Positions 1 to 8,786 of a stretch of 64,000 nt of DNA are shown piece after piece. The position numbers were made by a program, and so were the translations under genes. Under the pieces are notes generated by a model. The model made no database searches. It saw only the letters and a list, made by a program, of their open reading frames with translations, and had not been told where the DNA came from. This DNA is from Pseudovibrio sp. Tun.PSC04-5.I4 (GTDB taxonomy: Bacteria; Pseudomonadota; Alphaproteobacteria; Rhizobiales; Stappiaceae), in assembly GCF_900104145.1 (NCBI RefSeq), contig NZ_FNLB01000001.1:629231-693230 (forward strand), given 5' to 3'. Position 1 is the first letter of the stretch; each line of letters starts with the position of its first letter.

Positions 1-2
1 GC

Positions 3-302
3 TCAAGCATGGACAAAGTGAATGTCAGCCGCGCCGTGCAATCGCTTCGCAAAAAGGAATTTCTCCGCCGGGATATTGACGGGGAGGACCGCAGAAAATC
101 CGTTTTGCGGCTAACTGCTGAAGGCCTGCGTATATTTAAGGATGTCGTTCCGCTGGTGCGTGACGTTGAAACCGCCCTGACTGCCAACCTGAGTGCGCAG
201 GAGCAGGATGTGCTGCTCGCCCTCATGGAAAAAGTTCAGCACAATGCTGAGGCTTTGGTTGACGAACGAGGCGAGATCACGAAAGCCAACGAACCTACTT
301 GA
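3..302 (+). CDS. MarR-family transcriptional regulator, C-terminal part (cut by window edge)
   Basis: The reading frame is open to the left edge, so the true start lies outside the window. What remains is the second half of a MarR winged helix: the recognition helix region (KVNVSRAVQSLRKK), then the wing with the typical DGEDRRKSVLRLT signature, and a long C-terminal dimerisation helix. MarR proteins are small-molecule-responsive repressors. It lies 30 bp upstream of maleylacetoacetate isomerase on the same strand, so control of tyrosine/homogentisate breakdown is a reasonable inference, although the rest of that pathway is not visible here. Confidence 0.85.
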   Translation, partial: SSMDKVNVSRAVQSLRKKEFLRRDIDGEDRRKSVLRLTAEGLRIFKDVVPLVRDVETALTANLSAQEQDVLLALMEKVQHNAEALVDERGEITKANEPT

Positions 303-332
303 GGGAACAGTGCTCTGGGGGGCGCCGATACC

Positions 333-968
333 ATGTCTAACATTACTCTTTACGACTACTGGCGCTCATCAGCGAGCTATCGGGTGCGCATCGCGCTGAA
401 CCTGAAAGGGCTTGAGTATGACATGGTTACGGTCAACCTGCTGAAGGGCGAGCAGAAGGGCGACGAAAATTTACAGCGCAATCCACTCGGATTTGTCCCC
501 TCACTGGACATGGACGGTGACATACTCACCCAGTCCCTCGCGATTGTTGAATATCTGGATGAACTCCACCCGACTCCAGCCCTAATGCCTGCAACTGCGC
601 GTGAACGGGCACGGGTCCGCGCTTTATCTCACGCCATTGCGATGGACATTCACCCGGTCTGTAATCTGGGCATCGTGCAACGTATTGTGCAGTTGAGCGG
701 CGGGGATGACACAGTCAAAGTGGACTGGATGCGCGCATACATCAGCAAAGGCCTCAACGCATTTGAGGCGCTGCTCGCAGACGGGCAGAGCGGCAAATTC
801 TGTCATAGCGATCAGGTGAGCATGGCGGATCTTTGCCTTGTCCCGCAGGTCTACAACGCAGATCGTTGGGGCGCAGATCGCTCGCACCTCACCCGCGTCA
901 ATGCCATTATTGCTGAGACAGAAAAGCTGGAAGCCTTCCAAAAGGCTGCACCTAAGCAAGACGCTTAG
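333..968 (+). CDS. maiA: Maleylacetoacetate isomerase (zeta-class glutathione transferase)
   Basis: A 211-residue protein of the usual family length. The N-terminal thioredoxin-like domain carries the zeta-class signature SSASYRVRIALNLKG (about residues 11-25), where SS-x-SYR binds glutathione and holds the catalytic serine. The all-alpha C-terminal domain follows. The enzyme isomerises maleylacetoacetate to fumarylacetoacetate with glutathione as cofactor, the penultimate step of tyrosine and phenylalanine catabolism in the cytoplasm. It follows a MarR regulator and ends before a strong terminator, so it is probably the last gene of a unit that starts left of the window. Confidence 0.9.
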   Translation: MSNITLYDYWRSSASYRVRIALNLKGLEYDMVTVNLLKGEQKGDENLQRNPLGFVPSLDMDGDILTQSLAIVEYLDELHPTPALMPATARERARVRALSHAIAMDIHPVCNLGIVQRIVQLSGGDDTVKVDWMRAYISKGLNAFEALLADGQSGKFCHSDQVSMADLCLVPQVYNADRWGADRSHLTRVNAIIAETEKLEAFQKAAPKQDA

Positions 969-1012
969 CCTAACAACAATCCTAGTTTGGATGAGTATGC
1001 TTCATTTATGAG

Positions 1013-1047
1013 GAGGTAGCGGAATAATATTCCGGTGCCTCTTTTTT
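1013..1047 (+). terminator. Rho-independent terminator after maiA
   Basis: The arms at 1013-1025 and 1029-1041 form a 13-bp stem with one mismatch and a 3-nt loop. A run of six T follows (1042-1047). It ends the maiA transcript. Confidence 0.85.
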
Positions 1048-1250
1048 GTGTTTAGTCCCATAAGTCTAGATTTATTCAACTGTTGGTCGCAAAGGTTCAG
1101 GTGTAGATACCGCAGATTACCTAGAGGCAAAGCACAAGTTTCTCTCAGTGAAACTGCAATTACAGCAATATTTCACCCCTAAACTATTAATTCAGAGAGT
1201 TTCGTTGTGATGAAAATTTTTCTTTAGTGAGTTTTGGCTCTTGCAAACAG

Positions 1251-1280
1251 AGATATATCAGAGATAATACTGATATATCA
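1251..1280. promoter_or_regulatory. Paired palindromic operator (TGATATATCA type) upstream of the peptide ABC operon
   Basis: Two copies of a 10-bp palindrome lie 20 bp apart centre to centre: AGATATATCA at 1251-1260 (one mismatch) and TGATATATCA at 1271-1280 (perfect). Two helical turns of spacing suggests side-by-side binding of two regulator dimers. They lie about 100 bp upstream of the start of the substrate-binding protein gene. The same perfect core occurs upstream of the dehydrogenase gene at 59145. The regulator is unknown. Confidence 0.6.
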
Positions 1281-1381
1281 GTGGTGGCTTATGGAATTAC
1301 GGGAGCAGCCATCACCTGCGGGCCCGCATGCGCAATAATATAACACAGCATGTCCGGCACGTATCATTTGAGGGGACTACC

Positions 1382-2962
1382 ATGAAGACTTTATTGATTG
1401 CCGCGCTTACCGGCGTGTCCATGCTTGCCATGAATTCCGCACTCGCGGTTGAGCGTGGCGGGACTATGACCTTTGCGCGCTACGATGATTCCAATCTGGT
1501 TGATCCAGTCTACGCAGACCGGAACCCGGATATCTGGATGGTCACCAACCTCTATGACACGCTGCTACGCACCAACGCAGATGGCAAAACAATCGTACCG
1601 GGCCTCGCCTCTGGCTATGCCGTCTCTGAAGACGGCAAAACCATCAGCGTCACCCTGCGCGATGGCATCAAGTTCTCCGATGGTTCCGCGATCACCTCAC
1701 ATGACGTGCAGTTCTCTCTTGAACGCGCCATGAACCCCGATTTGGGTCCGTGGTCTGGCCTGATGGGATCGGTTGGGGGCGTGTCCACGGATGGCAACAC
1801 CGTCACGCTTACCTTGAAAAACCCTGATCCTGCGCTGATCTCCATTCTGGCAACCTTTAACACCGCAATTGTTTCCAAGGCTGCATTTGATGCGGCACCG
1901 GGTGCCACTGATCAGGAAAAAGCAACCGCTCTGTTTGCGCCCGGAACACCTGTTTCCGGTCCGTTCAGCTTGAAGGACCGTGCACGCGGCAGCACTATGA
2001 CATTTTCCGCCAACCCGCATTACTGGCGTCAAGGTGAAGACGGCAAGCCACTGCCTTACCTTGATGAAGTGAGCTTCATCGTCATCCCCGATGATGCCAC
2101 TCGTATCCTGAAGCTTCAGGCTGGCGAAGTGAACGGGGCTGAGTTCGTGCCATTTTCCCGTGTAGCAGAGCTGACCGCTGATCCTGCCATCAACATGGAA
2201 TTGTACCCATCCACCCGCATCGTTTACAGCCCGATTAACACCCGTCAAACCCGTGCAGATGGGTCTGCCAACCCACTGGCGAACAAGGGCGTGCGTCAGG
2301 CGCTCAACTACGCAACCAACAAGGATGCGCTGGTTCAGCTGATTACACACGGCACTGGTAAGGCGATGACATCTCCGTTGATGGCATCCACCACGCAGCT
2401 CGCTCATGATGGTGGCCCGCTTTACCCTTATGATATGGCGAAAGCAAAAGAACTTGCCGCCGCTGCAGGCCTAAAAGAAGGCACTGAAATCACGCTCACC
2501 ACACTGGCCGGCTCTTCTGACGATTCCACATTGTTTGCAGCGCTTCAGCAGATGTGGACACCGCTTGGTGTGAGCTTGAAGGTTGAGCAAGTTGATGGCC
2601 CAACTCGTGGCGCAAAGAACCGCTCCGGCGAGTTCGACATCCACACCTACGGCTGGGTGAATGACGTGAATGATCCGGCGCAGGTTGCTGGCTGGCTTGG
2701 CTATTACCCAACCCGTAAAGCTGTTGGGACTGGCTGGAACAACGCAGAATTCAACACGTTGTTTGAAGCCTCCAACACTGAAATTGACCCGGAAAAACGC
2801 AGTGAGCAATACAAGAGTATGCAGGACATATATGCAGACGCTGCACCGCTGCTGTTCCTTTATGAAACTCCGTTTGCTGTGGCACTTTCTTCCAACGTGA
2901 ATGGATATCTCCAGACTCCACTGGGGAACAATGAGTTCTCATCTGCCTGGATTGCAAAATAA
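1382..2962 (+). CDS. Periplasmic substrate-binding protein of a dipeptide/oligopeptide ABC transporter
   Basis: A 526-residue SBP_bac_5 (DppA/OppA) family protein. The start at 1382 has an AGGGGA ribosome-binding site and begins a clear Sec signal peptide (MKTLLIAALTG... ending NSALA before VERGG). An upstream in-frame start at 1328 would add 18 residues ahead of the signal and is less likely. The family motif of an Asn/Asp-rich strand followed by DGKTIVPGLASGY is present near residues 60-80. It is the first gene of an operon with two permeases and two ATPases. Substrate is not decided by sequence; the neighbouring Xaa-Pro peptidase suggests proline-containing peptides. Confidence 0.92.
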   Translation: MKTLLIAALTGVSMLAMNSALAVERGGTMTFARYDDSNLVDPVYADRNPDIWMVTNLYDTLLRTNADGKTIVPGLASGYAVSEDGKTISVTLRDGIKFSDGSAITSHDVQFSLERAMNPDLGPWSGLMGSVGGVSTDGNTVTLTLKNPDPALISILATFNTAIVSKAAFDAAPGATDQEKATALFAPGTPVSGPFSLKDRARGSTMTFSANPHYWRQGEDGKPLPYLDEVSFIVIPDDATRILKLQAGEVNGAEFVPFSRVAELTADPAINMELYPSTRIVYSPINTRQTRADGSANPLANKGVRQALNYATNKDALVQLITHGTGKAMTSPLMASTTQLAHDGGPLYPYDMAKAKELAAAAGLKEGTEITLTTLAGSSDDSTLFAALQQMWTPLGVSLKVEQVDGPTRGAKNRSGEFDIHTYGWVNDVNDPAQVAGWLGYYPTRKAVGTGWNNAEFNTLFEASNTEIDPEKRSEQYKSMQDIYADAAPLLFLYETPFAVALSSNVNGYLQTPLGNNEFSSAWIAK

Positions 2963-2993
2963 CTTCTCCAACCTTCCCAGCAATCCAAACTCT

Positions 2994-3028
2994 GCCGAAG
3001 CGCCCTTTTTGTGAGCCAGCGCTTCGGC
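2994..3028 (+). other. Intergenic hairpin after the binding-protein gene
   Basis: A perfect 10-bp stem (2994-3003 with 3019-3028) with a 15-nt loop and no T-run lies between the binding-protein and permease genes. Hairpins of this kind commonly stabilise the upstream message, allowing excess binding protein over membrane subunits. That role is inferred. Confidence 0.6.
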
Positions 3029-3072
3029 CCATTCAGGGCTCATTTCGCTGTTGCCCTAATTAGGACTGAGGA

Positions 3073-4014
3073 ATGTCTTCACTTTCCTATCTTGTGTCCC
3101 GCCTCCTGCAGATTATTCCTGTGTTTCTGCTGGTGATGGTGGTGATTTTTTTACTCGTTCGCATGTTGCCGGGAGATCCGGCCATTGCAATGGCGGATGC
3201 CAAGGCAACAGAAGTGCAACTTGAACTGATCCGGCAGAAATTGGGCCTGAATGAACCCTTTGTGATGCAGTTCTTCTACTTTGTCAGAAACACGCTCACA
3301 GGTGATATGGGCACGTCCATTCTGCTCAAAGCCCCCGTTACCGAAGTTATTCTGGAACGCATGCCCGTTACAGCGTTCCTCACCATTTACGCGGTCTGCC
3401 TGTCCATCCTTATTGCCGGGCCGATGGCTTTTATCGCCGCGCTCAACAAAAACGGCCCTGTCGACATCGCAATTCGCAGCGTCTTTCAGATTGGCCTCTC
3501 AACACCTGTGTTTTACATCGGACTGTTGCTGCTCACATTTCTTGCGGCTTCCTTGCGGCTGTTTCCGGTTGGGGGATACGGCAAAACGTTTTTACAGCAC
3601 ATGCACCATCTGATGCTGCCTGCATTGACAGTGGCGCTCTACACCTCCGCAATCATCATGCGAAATTTGCGCTCTGCTGTGATTGAGGTGCTGGATGCTG
3701 AGTATATTCAGTTTGCCCGCTCCAAAGGCCTTTCCAACGGCGTCATTCTTGGCCGGCATGTGTTGCGCAATGCGCTCATTTCCACCGTGACGCTTCTGGG
3801 CCTTTCCATTGGCAACCTGATGAGCGGAACGCTAGTGACTGAAACCGTCTTCGCGGTGCCCGGTCTGGGCCGGTTGATGCTGGAGGCCATTTTCGCCCGC
3901 GATTATCCGTTGATTCAGGGGCTAACCCTCACCTTTGCCGTGATGGTCTCCGTCGTGTTCCTGTTCACCGATCTGGTGCAGACATGGCTAGATCCGAGGT
4001 TACGTGTCGCATGA
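3073..4014 (+). CDS. ABC transporter permease, DppB/OppB type
   Basis: A 313-residue inner-membrane protein with about six transmembrane segments. It opens with the DppB-type N-terminus (YLVSRLLQIIPVFLLVMVVIFLL) and an LPGDPA motif after the first helix. Near residues 210-250 is the EAA cytoplasmic loop (EYIQFARSKGLSNGVILGRHVLRNAL) that contacts the ATPases. It forms the translocation channel with the DppC-like protein, with which it overlaps by four bases (ATGA). Confidence 0.93.
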   Translation: MSSLSYLVSRLLQIIPVFLLVMVVIFLLVRMLPGDPAIAMADAKATEVQLELIRQKLGLNEPFVMQFFYFVRNTLTGDMGTSILLKAPVTEVILERMPVTAFLTIYAVCLSILIAGPMAFIAALNKNGPVDIAIRSVFQIGLSTPVFYIGLLLLTFLAASLRLFPVGGYGKTFLQHMHHLMLPALTVALYTSAIIMRNLRSAVIEVLDAEYIQFARSKGLSNGVILGRHVLRNALISTVTLLGLSIGNLMSGTLVTETVFAVPGLGRLMLEAIFARDYPLIQGLTLTFAVMVSVVFLFTDLVQTWLDPRLRVA

Positions 4015-4886
4015 CCCAGTTCGATACCTCACAGGCTCAAGCCTCTTTGAAAAAAGGCATGCATCCACGGGTGAAAGCCCTGCTGCGCCCCGGTTTTCTG
4101 CTTGGCCTTTTCATTCTCACCAGCTCCATCATTCTGGCGGTATTTCCATGGGCATTTGCCCCGTATGATCCCAGCGCATTTGATTATTCGACCCTACAAC
4201 AACCACCGAGTTGGGATCACCCGTTCGGCACGGATAATCTGGGCAGAGACACGCTGTCTCGTGTGATCTGGGCATATTCCGTTGATATGCAGATTGCGTT
4301 TTTTGCAACCTTCTTTGCCATGGTGATCGGTATTTTTGTTGGCTCCATGGTCGCCTATCATGGCGGCATTGCAGATATCATTTTTGGCCGCATTGTTGAT
4401 GTCACCATCACCTTCCCGTTTCTGGTACTGGTGATTGCCGTTGTTGCGGTTCTCGGCCCCGGCCTGACCAACATGTATGTGGCCGTCACGCTGGTGCAGT
4501 GGGTGTATTACGCCCGCCTCACCCGCGCTGAAGTCATGACCCAGATGACGAATGATTATGCCTTGGCGGGGCGTGTGATGGGCTATTCCTCCTTCCGCAT
4601 TATCTTCCGCCATTTGCTGCCTAATGCCATGACACCGCTGATCACCTATTGGATGACAGACATGGCGCTGGCTATCCTTCTCGGCTCATCGCTTGGCTAT
4701 CTGGGCCTTGGCGCGCAGCCACCGCAAGCCGAATGGGGCGTGCTGATTGCAGAAGGGCGCAACTTCATCACCACAGCCTGGTGGCTGAGCTTAATGCCGG
4801 GCATTGCGATTGTGATTACAGGCCTTGGGTTCTCCCTTGTGGGAGATAGTCTTGCTGATGTTCTACGTCCACGAGGAGCATCCTGA
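4011..4886 (+). CDS. ABC transporter permease, DppC/OppC type
   Basis: A 291-residue permease. The start at 4011 overlaps the upstream stop as ATGA and has a GAGG upstream; a start at 3984 is also open but less likely. It shows the DppC features: a first helix, the motif HPFGTDNLGRDTLSRV (about residues 70-85), several further helices and the EAA loop (DYALAGRVMGYSSFRIIFRHLLPN). It pairs with the DppB-type permease and is translationally coupled on both sides, with a TGATG overlap into the ATPase gene. Confidence 0.93.
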   Translation: MTQFDTSQAQASLKKGMHPRVKALLRPGFLLGLFILTSSIILAVFPWAFAPYDPSAFDYSTLQQPPSWDHPFGTDNLGRDTLSRVIWAYSVDMQIAFFATFFAMVIGIFVGSMVAYHGGIADIIFGRIVDVTITFPFLVLVIAVVAVLGPGLTNMYVAVTLVQWVYYARLTRAEVMTQMTNDYALAGRVMGYSSFRIIFRHLLPNAMTPLITYWMTDMALAILLGSSLGYLGLGAQPPQAEWGVLIAEGRNFITTAWWLSLMPGIAIVITGLGFSLVGDSLADVLRPRGAS

Positions 4887-5881
4887 TGACCACCTCACAA
4901 ACACCTTTGCTCAAGGTCTGCAATCTCACCACCAAGTTTCACAGTAAGGGCAAAACCCTCACAGCGGTCGACGGCATCTCGCTGGAGGTGAACCCCGGCG
5001 AAGTCCTCGGCCTTGTGGGCGAAAGCGGGTCTGGCAAATCCATCACCCTGCGCTCCATCACCGGGCTGGCGAAACAACATGGCACAGTTGAGGGTAACGT
5101 GTTTTGGAAAGGGGAAGATCTCATTCCCCAAAGCGAAAAGCAGTTGCAGTCGGTTCGGGGCAGCCAGATCTCCATGATCTTTCAGGAGCCCATGACATCC
5201 CTCAACCCGCTGCTGAACATTGGCCTGCAAATTGAAGAGAACCTGAAAGCTCACACGCAACTGGACCGCCGCCAACGCAGGGCCCGCGCTATTGAACTGC
5301 TAGACACGGTTGGCATTCCCAGCGCCTCCTCCCGCTTGAAGGATTACCCGCACCAGTTCTCCGGCGGTATGCGGCAACGGGTGATGATCGCCATTGCCCT
5401 CGCCTCCAACCCGGAACTGCTGCTGGCCGATGAGCCGACAACGGCGCTTGATGTCACCATTCAGGACCAGATCTTGCAATTGCTGCTGTCGCTCGCCAAA
5501 AATCTCAACATGGCTATTGTTTTGGTTACGCATGATTTGGGTGTGGTCGCACAAACCTGCGATCGCGTCGCAGTTATGTATGCGGGCCGATTGGTTGAAA
5601 ACGGATCCGTTCGCGATGTCCTCAAATCACCGCGCCATCCCTACACGCTTGGCCTGCTCAAATCGGTGCCGGAAAATATCCCCCCCCGCACCGCGCTCTA
5701 TTCTGTTCCGGGGACACCGCCTGCCTTGGATGCATTGCCCGTTGGATGTTCCTTCGCTCCGCGCTGTAACAAGGCGCAGGAGGATTGCTATCAAGTGAAA
5801 CCATCATTGCAAACGATCGGTGAAGGTATTTCAGCTGCCTGCCATCATCTGGACGTTGCGCGACAGGAGGAGCTGGCATGA
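4886..5881 (+). CDS. Peptide ABC transporter ATPase, DppD/OppD type
   Basis: A 331-residue ATP-binding subunit with Walker A (GESGSGKS), Q-loop (MIFQEPMTSLNP), signature FSGGMRQRVMIA, Walker B (LLLADEPTTALD) and the switch histidine (THDLG). The C-terminus carries the oligopeptide-type extension with a cysteine-rich region (CSFAPRCNKAQEDC), which in some family members binds an Fe-S cluster. It starts one base into the upstream stop and ends in an ATGA overlap with the second ATPase. Confidence 0.94.
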   Translation: MTTSQTPLLKVCNLTTKFHSKGKTLTAVDGISLEVNPGEVLGLVGESGSGKSITLRSITGLAKQHGTVEGNVFWKGEDLIPQSEKQLQSVRGSQISMIFQEPMTSLNPLLNIGLQIEENLKAHTQLDRRQRRARAIELLDTVGIPSASSRLKDYPHQFSGGMRQRVMIAIALASNPELLLADEPTTALDVTIQDQILQLLLSLAKNLNMAIVLVTHDLGVVAQTCDRVAVMYAGRLVENGSVRDVLKSPRHPYTLGLLKSVPENIPPRTALYSVPGTPPALDALPVGCSFAPRCNKAQEDCYQVKPSLQTIGEGISAACHHLDVARQEELA

Positions 5882-6879
5882 CCTTGGAAGCGCCGGTGCT
5901 GGAGGTAAAGGACCTCCATTTACACTTTCCACTCAAAAAAACCCTCTTCGACGCAATTCAACGCAAACCTCAACGCATAGTCAAAGCCCTGAATGGGGTT
6001 AGCCTTGAGGTCATGCGAGGGGAAACGCTTGGTATCGTTGGAGAATCTGGCTGTGGCAAGTCCACGTTAGCCCGTTGTTTGGCACGGCTTTACGAGGCGG
6101 ATAAGGGCACCATTCATTATGACGGGCAGGAAGTAGCTGCCAAAGATGCGGCTGCGCTGCGGGAGTATAACCGCCGGGTCCAGATGATGTTTCAGGACCC
6201 CTACTCCTCCCTCAATCCCCGCATGAGTGTACGGCAGGTCTTGTGTGAAGCCCTGAGCGTTCACAAAATGCGCCCGCCAGAACAGATTGATGATCGCATT
6301 GCAGAGCTGCTGGAGCTGGTGCGTCTGCCGCAAGATGCTGCGGAAAAACTACCTCACGAATTCTCGGGTGGGCAACGCCAACGCATTGCAATTGCACGGG
6401 CTTTGTCCGTAGAGCCTGAGGTGTTGGTGGCCGATGAACTGGTCTCCGCGCTGGATGTCTCTGTTCAGGCGCAGGTGGTGAATCTGCTGTTGGAGCTTCA
6501 GGACAAGCTCAAGCTGACAATCCTGTTTGTGGCGCATGATCTGCGACTTGTCCGCCATGTATCCCACAGGGTTGCGGTGATTTATCTGGGCTCAATTGTT
6601 GAGATCGGGGACTCAGAACAGCTGTTTAACGCCCCAAGACATCCCTATTCCAAAGCCCTTCTCGCAGCAGCTCCTTCTTTAGATCCAGACAAGCGCAATA
6701 CCCGGCCTTCAATCTCCGGAGAATTACCCAGTCCTCTTAACGTTCCCAAGGGTTGCGCTTTCCATGCAAGGTGCCCTCATGCTACTGCAAGATGCCAGAG
6801 TGAAACTCCCCAATTGAGAGCTATTGACGAGCTGGGTCATGTTGCTTATCACCATGCCGAAACCCTCATCCAGTCATAG
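5878..6879 (+). CDS. Peptide ABC transporter ATPase, DppF/OppF type
   Basis: A 333-residue partner ATPase. It has Walker A (GESGCGKST), Q-loop (MMFQDPYSSLNPRMSV), signature (FSGGQRQRIAIARAL), Walker B (VLVADELVSALDVS) and the switch histidine in VAHDLRLV. The Walker B segment reads ADELVSAL where ADEPVSAL is usual (Pro to Leu), but the catalytic glutamate is kept. The oligopeptide C-terminal extension (CAFHARCPHATARC) is present. It forms the heterodimeric motor with the preceding protein. Confidence 0.94.
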   Translation: MTLEAPVLEVKDLHLHFPLKKTLFDAIQRKPQRIVKALNGVSLEVMRGETLGIVGESGCGKSTLARCLARLYEADKGTIHYDGQEVAAKDAAALREYNRRVQMMFQDPYSSLNPRMSVRQVLCEALSVHKMRPPEQIDDRIAELLELVRLPQDAAEKLPHEFSGGQRQRIAIARALSVEPEVLVADELVSALDVSVQAQVVNLLLELQDKLKLTILFVAHDLRLVRHVSHRVAVIYLGSIVEIGDSEQLFNAPRHPYSKALLAAAPSLDPDKRNTRPSISGELPSPLNVPKGCAFHARCPHATARCQSETPQLRAIDELGHVAYHHAETLIQS

Positions 6880-6905
6880 AATAAAAAGTATATATCAGGC
6901 AAATT

Positions 6906-8711
6906 ATGTTGGAAAATCAGAAGTTTGAGACCATAATGGATCGCCTTTCCCTCCTGCGGGAGGAGATGAAAAGCAACTCGCTGGATGCACTTATCATCCC
7001 TCGCTTTGACGAGCATCAAGGGGAGTATTGCGCGCCTCACGATGAGCGCTTGGCGTGGACAACCGGCTTTACCGGGTCCGCTGGTCTGGCACTTATTACC
7101 CTCAAAGAGGCCGTGGTTTTTGTGGATGGGCGCTATACCGTTCAAGTCCGCAACCAATGCAGCGCTGAAACGTTCGCTTTCCAACATTTGTTTGAGGAAC
7201 CGCTGGAACACTGGCTTTCCGCCAACGTGAACCGCGGGGAAAGAGTGGGGGTTGATCCCATGCTTATTCCCTCCAACTGGTGGGATAGATTTGACGGAGG
7301 CGTGGAACAGGCCAAAGCCACACTGGTCGCTACACCGTACAATCTGGTGGATGAAGTCTGGGAGGATCAGCCAGAAAAACCACTCGCTCCGGTTACCCCC
7401 TACTCCGTTGAACATGCGGGCAAAACCAGCTTGCAAAAACGCGGAGAAATCGCTGCTCAGATGAAAGAGGCTGGTGCCAAGCTTCTGGTGGAAACACAAC
7501 CGGACAACATCGCATGGCTGCTCAATGTGCGCGGGGATGATGTGGAATTTAATCCCATCCCGCATTCCTTCCTTTTGTTGAAAGATGACGGCTCAGCCTG
7601 TTGGTTTGTGAATTCCCGTAAACTCTCCAACACTCTAGAAGACTATGAATTAGACGGCGTTGAAACCGCTGATCCTCGCGATTTTCTGGATGGCATTGAA
7701 AACCTGACTGGCGAGAACGCGCAAGTCCTTGTTGATCCAGACTTTTCTCCCGTTGCTGCACGCATATCAGTAAAGCAGGCAGGCGGAATTCCGCTGATGC
7801 AACGCGGTGCAATCACCCTCACAAAGGCACAGAAGAACTCCTGCGAACTCAATGGCTTACGCGCCTGCCACATCCGCGACGGCATTGCATGGACCGAGTT
7901 TGCAGCTTGGCTGAAACGAGAAGTTCCCCTTCGTGCAAAAGCTGGTAATCCGGTTTATGAACTGGAAGCAGAAGAACGCATACTAGGCGAGCGCCAACGT
8001 CAAAGCGGTTTCGTCTATCCAAGTTTCCGAAGTATTTCAGCAGCTTCCGGCAATGCTGCCATGTGTCATTATGCTGCGAGCGATGCTACCAACACGGAAA
8101 TTCTACCAGAACAGACCTACCTTCTGGATTCTGGCGGCCAATACATTGACGGCACCACAGATGCAACGCGCACCTTCGCGTTTTCCGAAGTCAATGATGA
8201 GTTCCGCCGCGCCTACACCGCTGTTTTCAAAGGCTTTATCGCACTGGCTTCACTACGGTTTCCAAAAGGCACACAAGGCTATCACATAGATGGCTTCGCC
8301 CGCAAACCGCTTTGGGATCTTGGTCTGGACTATGACCATGGAACCGGCCACGGTATTGGTCATTACCTCTCCGTCCACGAACAGCCGCAACGCATTGGAA
8401 AGCCGTACAATCCGGTGGATCTTTGTGCAGGCATGGTGATGTCCATAGAACCGGGTTTCTATGTGGCGGATAAGTTTGGTATCCGCATCGAAAACCTCTT
8501 TGAAATCATAGAGGAAGCCGATGGGTTCCTCTCCTTCAAGAACCTCACCTACATTCCGATTGAACCGCAAATGCTCAACATGGTGGAGCTGACGCGAGCG
8601 GAAATGAAGTGGCTTGGCGATTACAACGCTGACCTCAAGACCATACTCGGCCCTGAGCTCAGCCCTGATGGATTGGACTATCTGCACGATTGCATCGAAT
8701 TGCCGGACTAA
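6906..8711 (+). CDS. Aminopeptidase P family (M24B) Xaa-Pro aminopeptidase
   Basis: A 601-residue three-domain aminopeptidase P of the long type. Two N-terminal creatinase-like domains cover about residues 1-310. The C-terminal pita-bread domain keeps the dinuclear metal ligands: the aspartates in LLDSGGQYIDGTTDATRTF, the histidine in HGTGHGIGHYLSVHE and the glutamates in IEPGFY and GIRIENL. It removes an N-terminal residue ahead of proline and acts in the cytoplasm. It lies 26 bp after the peptide importer, consistent with hydrolysis of imported proline-containing peptides. Confidence 0.93.
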   Translation: MLENQKFETIMDRLSLLREEMKSNSLDALIIPRFDEHQGEYCAPHDERLAWTTGFTGSAGLALITLKEAVVFVDGRYTVQVRNQCSAETFAFQHLFEEPLEHWLSANVNRGERVGVDPMLIPSNWWDRFDGGVEQAKATLVATPYNLVDEVWEDQPEKPLAPVTPYSVEHAGKTSLQKRGEIAAQMKEAGAKLLVETQPDNIAWLLNVRGDDVEFNPIPHSFLLLKDDGSACWFVNSRKLSNTLEDYELDGVETADPRDFLDGIENLTGENAQVLVDPDFSPVAARISVKQAGGIPLMQRGAITLTKAQKNSCELNGLRACHIRDGIAWTEFAAWLKREVPLRAKAGNPVYELEAEERILGERQRQSGFVYPSFRSISAASGNAAMCHYAASDATNTEILPEQTYLLDSGGQYIDGTTDATRTFAFSEVNDEFRRAYTAVFKGFIALASLRFPKGTQGYHIDGFARKPLWDLGLDYDHGTGHGIGHYLSVHEQPQRIGKPYNPVDLCAGMVMSIEPGFYVADKFGIRIENLFEIIEEADGFLSFKNLTYIPIEPQMLNMVELTRAEMKWLGDYNADLKTILGPELSPDGLDYLHDCIELPD

Positions 8712-8733
8712 ATAGTACTATCTCAAAACGAAA

Positions 8734-8766
8734 AAGCCCCGCAAAACAACTTGCTCTGCGGGGCTT
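8734..8766. terminator. Bidirectional terminator between convergent operons
   Basis: A perfect 10-bp stem (8734-8743 with 8757-8766) with a 13-nt loop. An A-run on the left (8731-8735) gives a T-run for the minus strand. It lies between the peptidase gene (+) and the alcohol dehydrogenase gene (-). Confidence 0.85.
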
Positions 8767-8786
8767 ATCTATTGATATGTAACAGG

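Noticed and set aside
1328..1381. Earlier start for the peptide-binding protein
   Set aside because: The extra 18 residues precede a complete signal peptide and the start lacks a ribosome-binding site, whereas 1382 has a good one.
1697..2407. Minus-strand frame of 236 codons
   Set aside because: Antisense of the peptide-binding protein gene.
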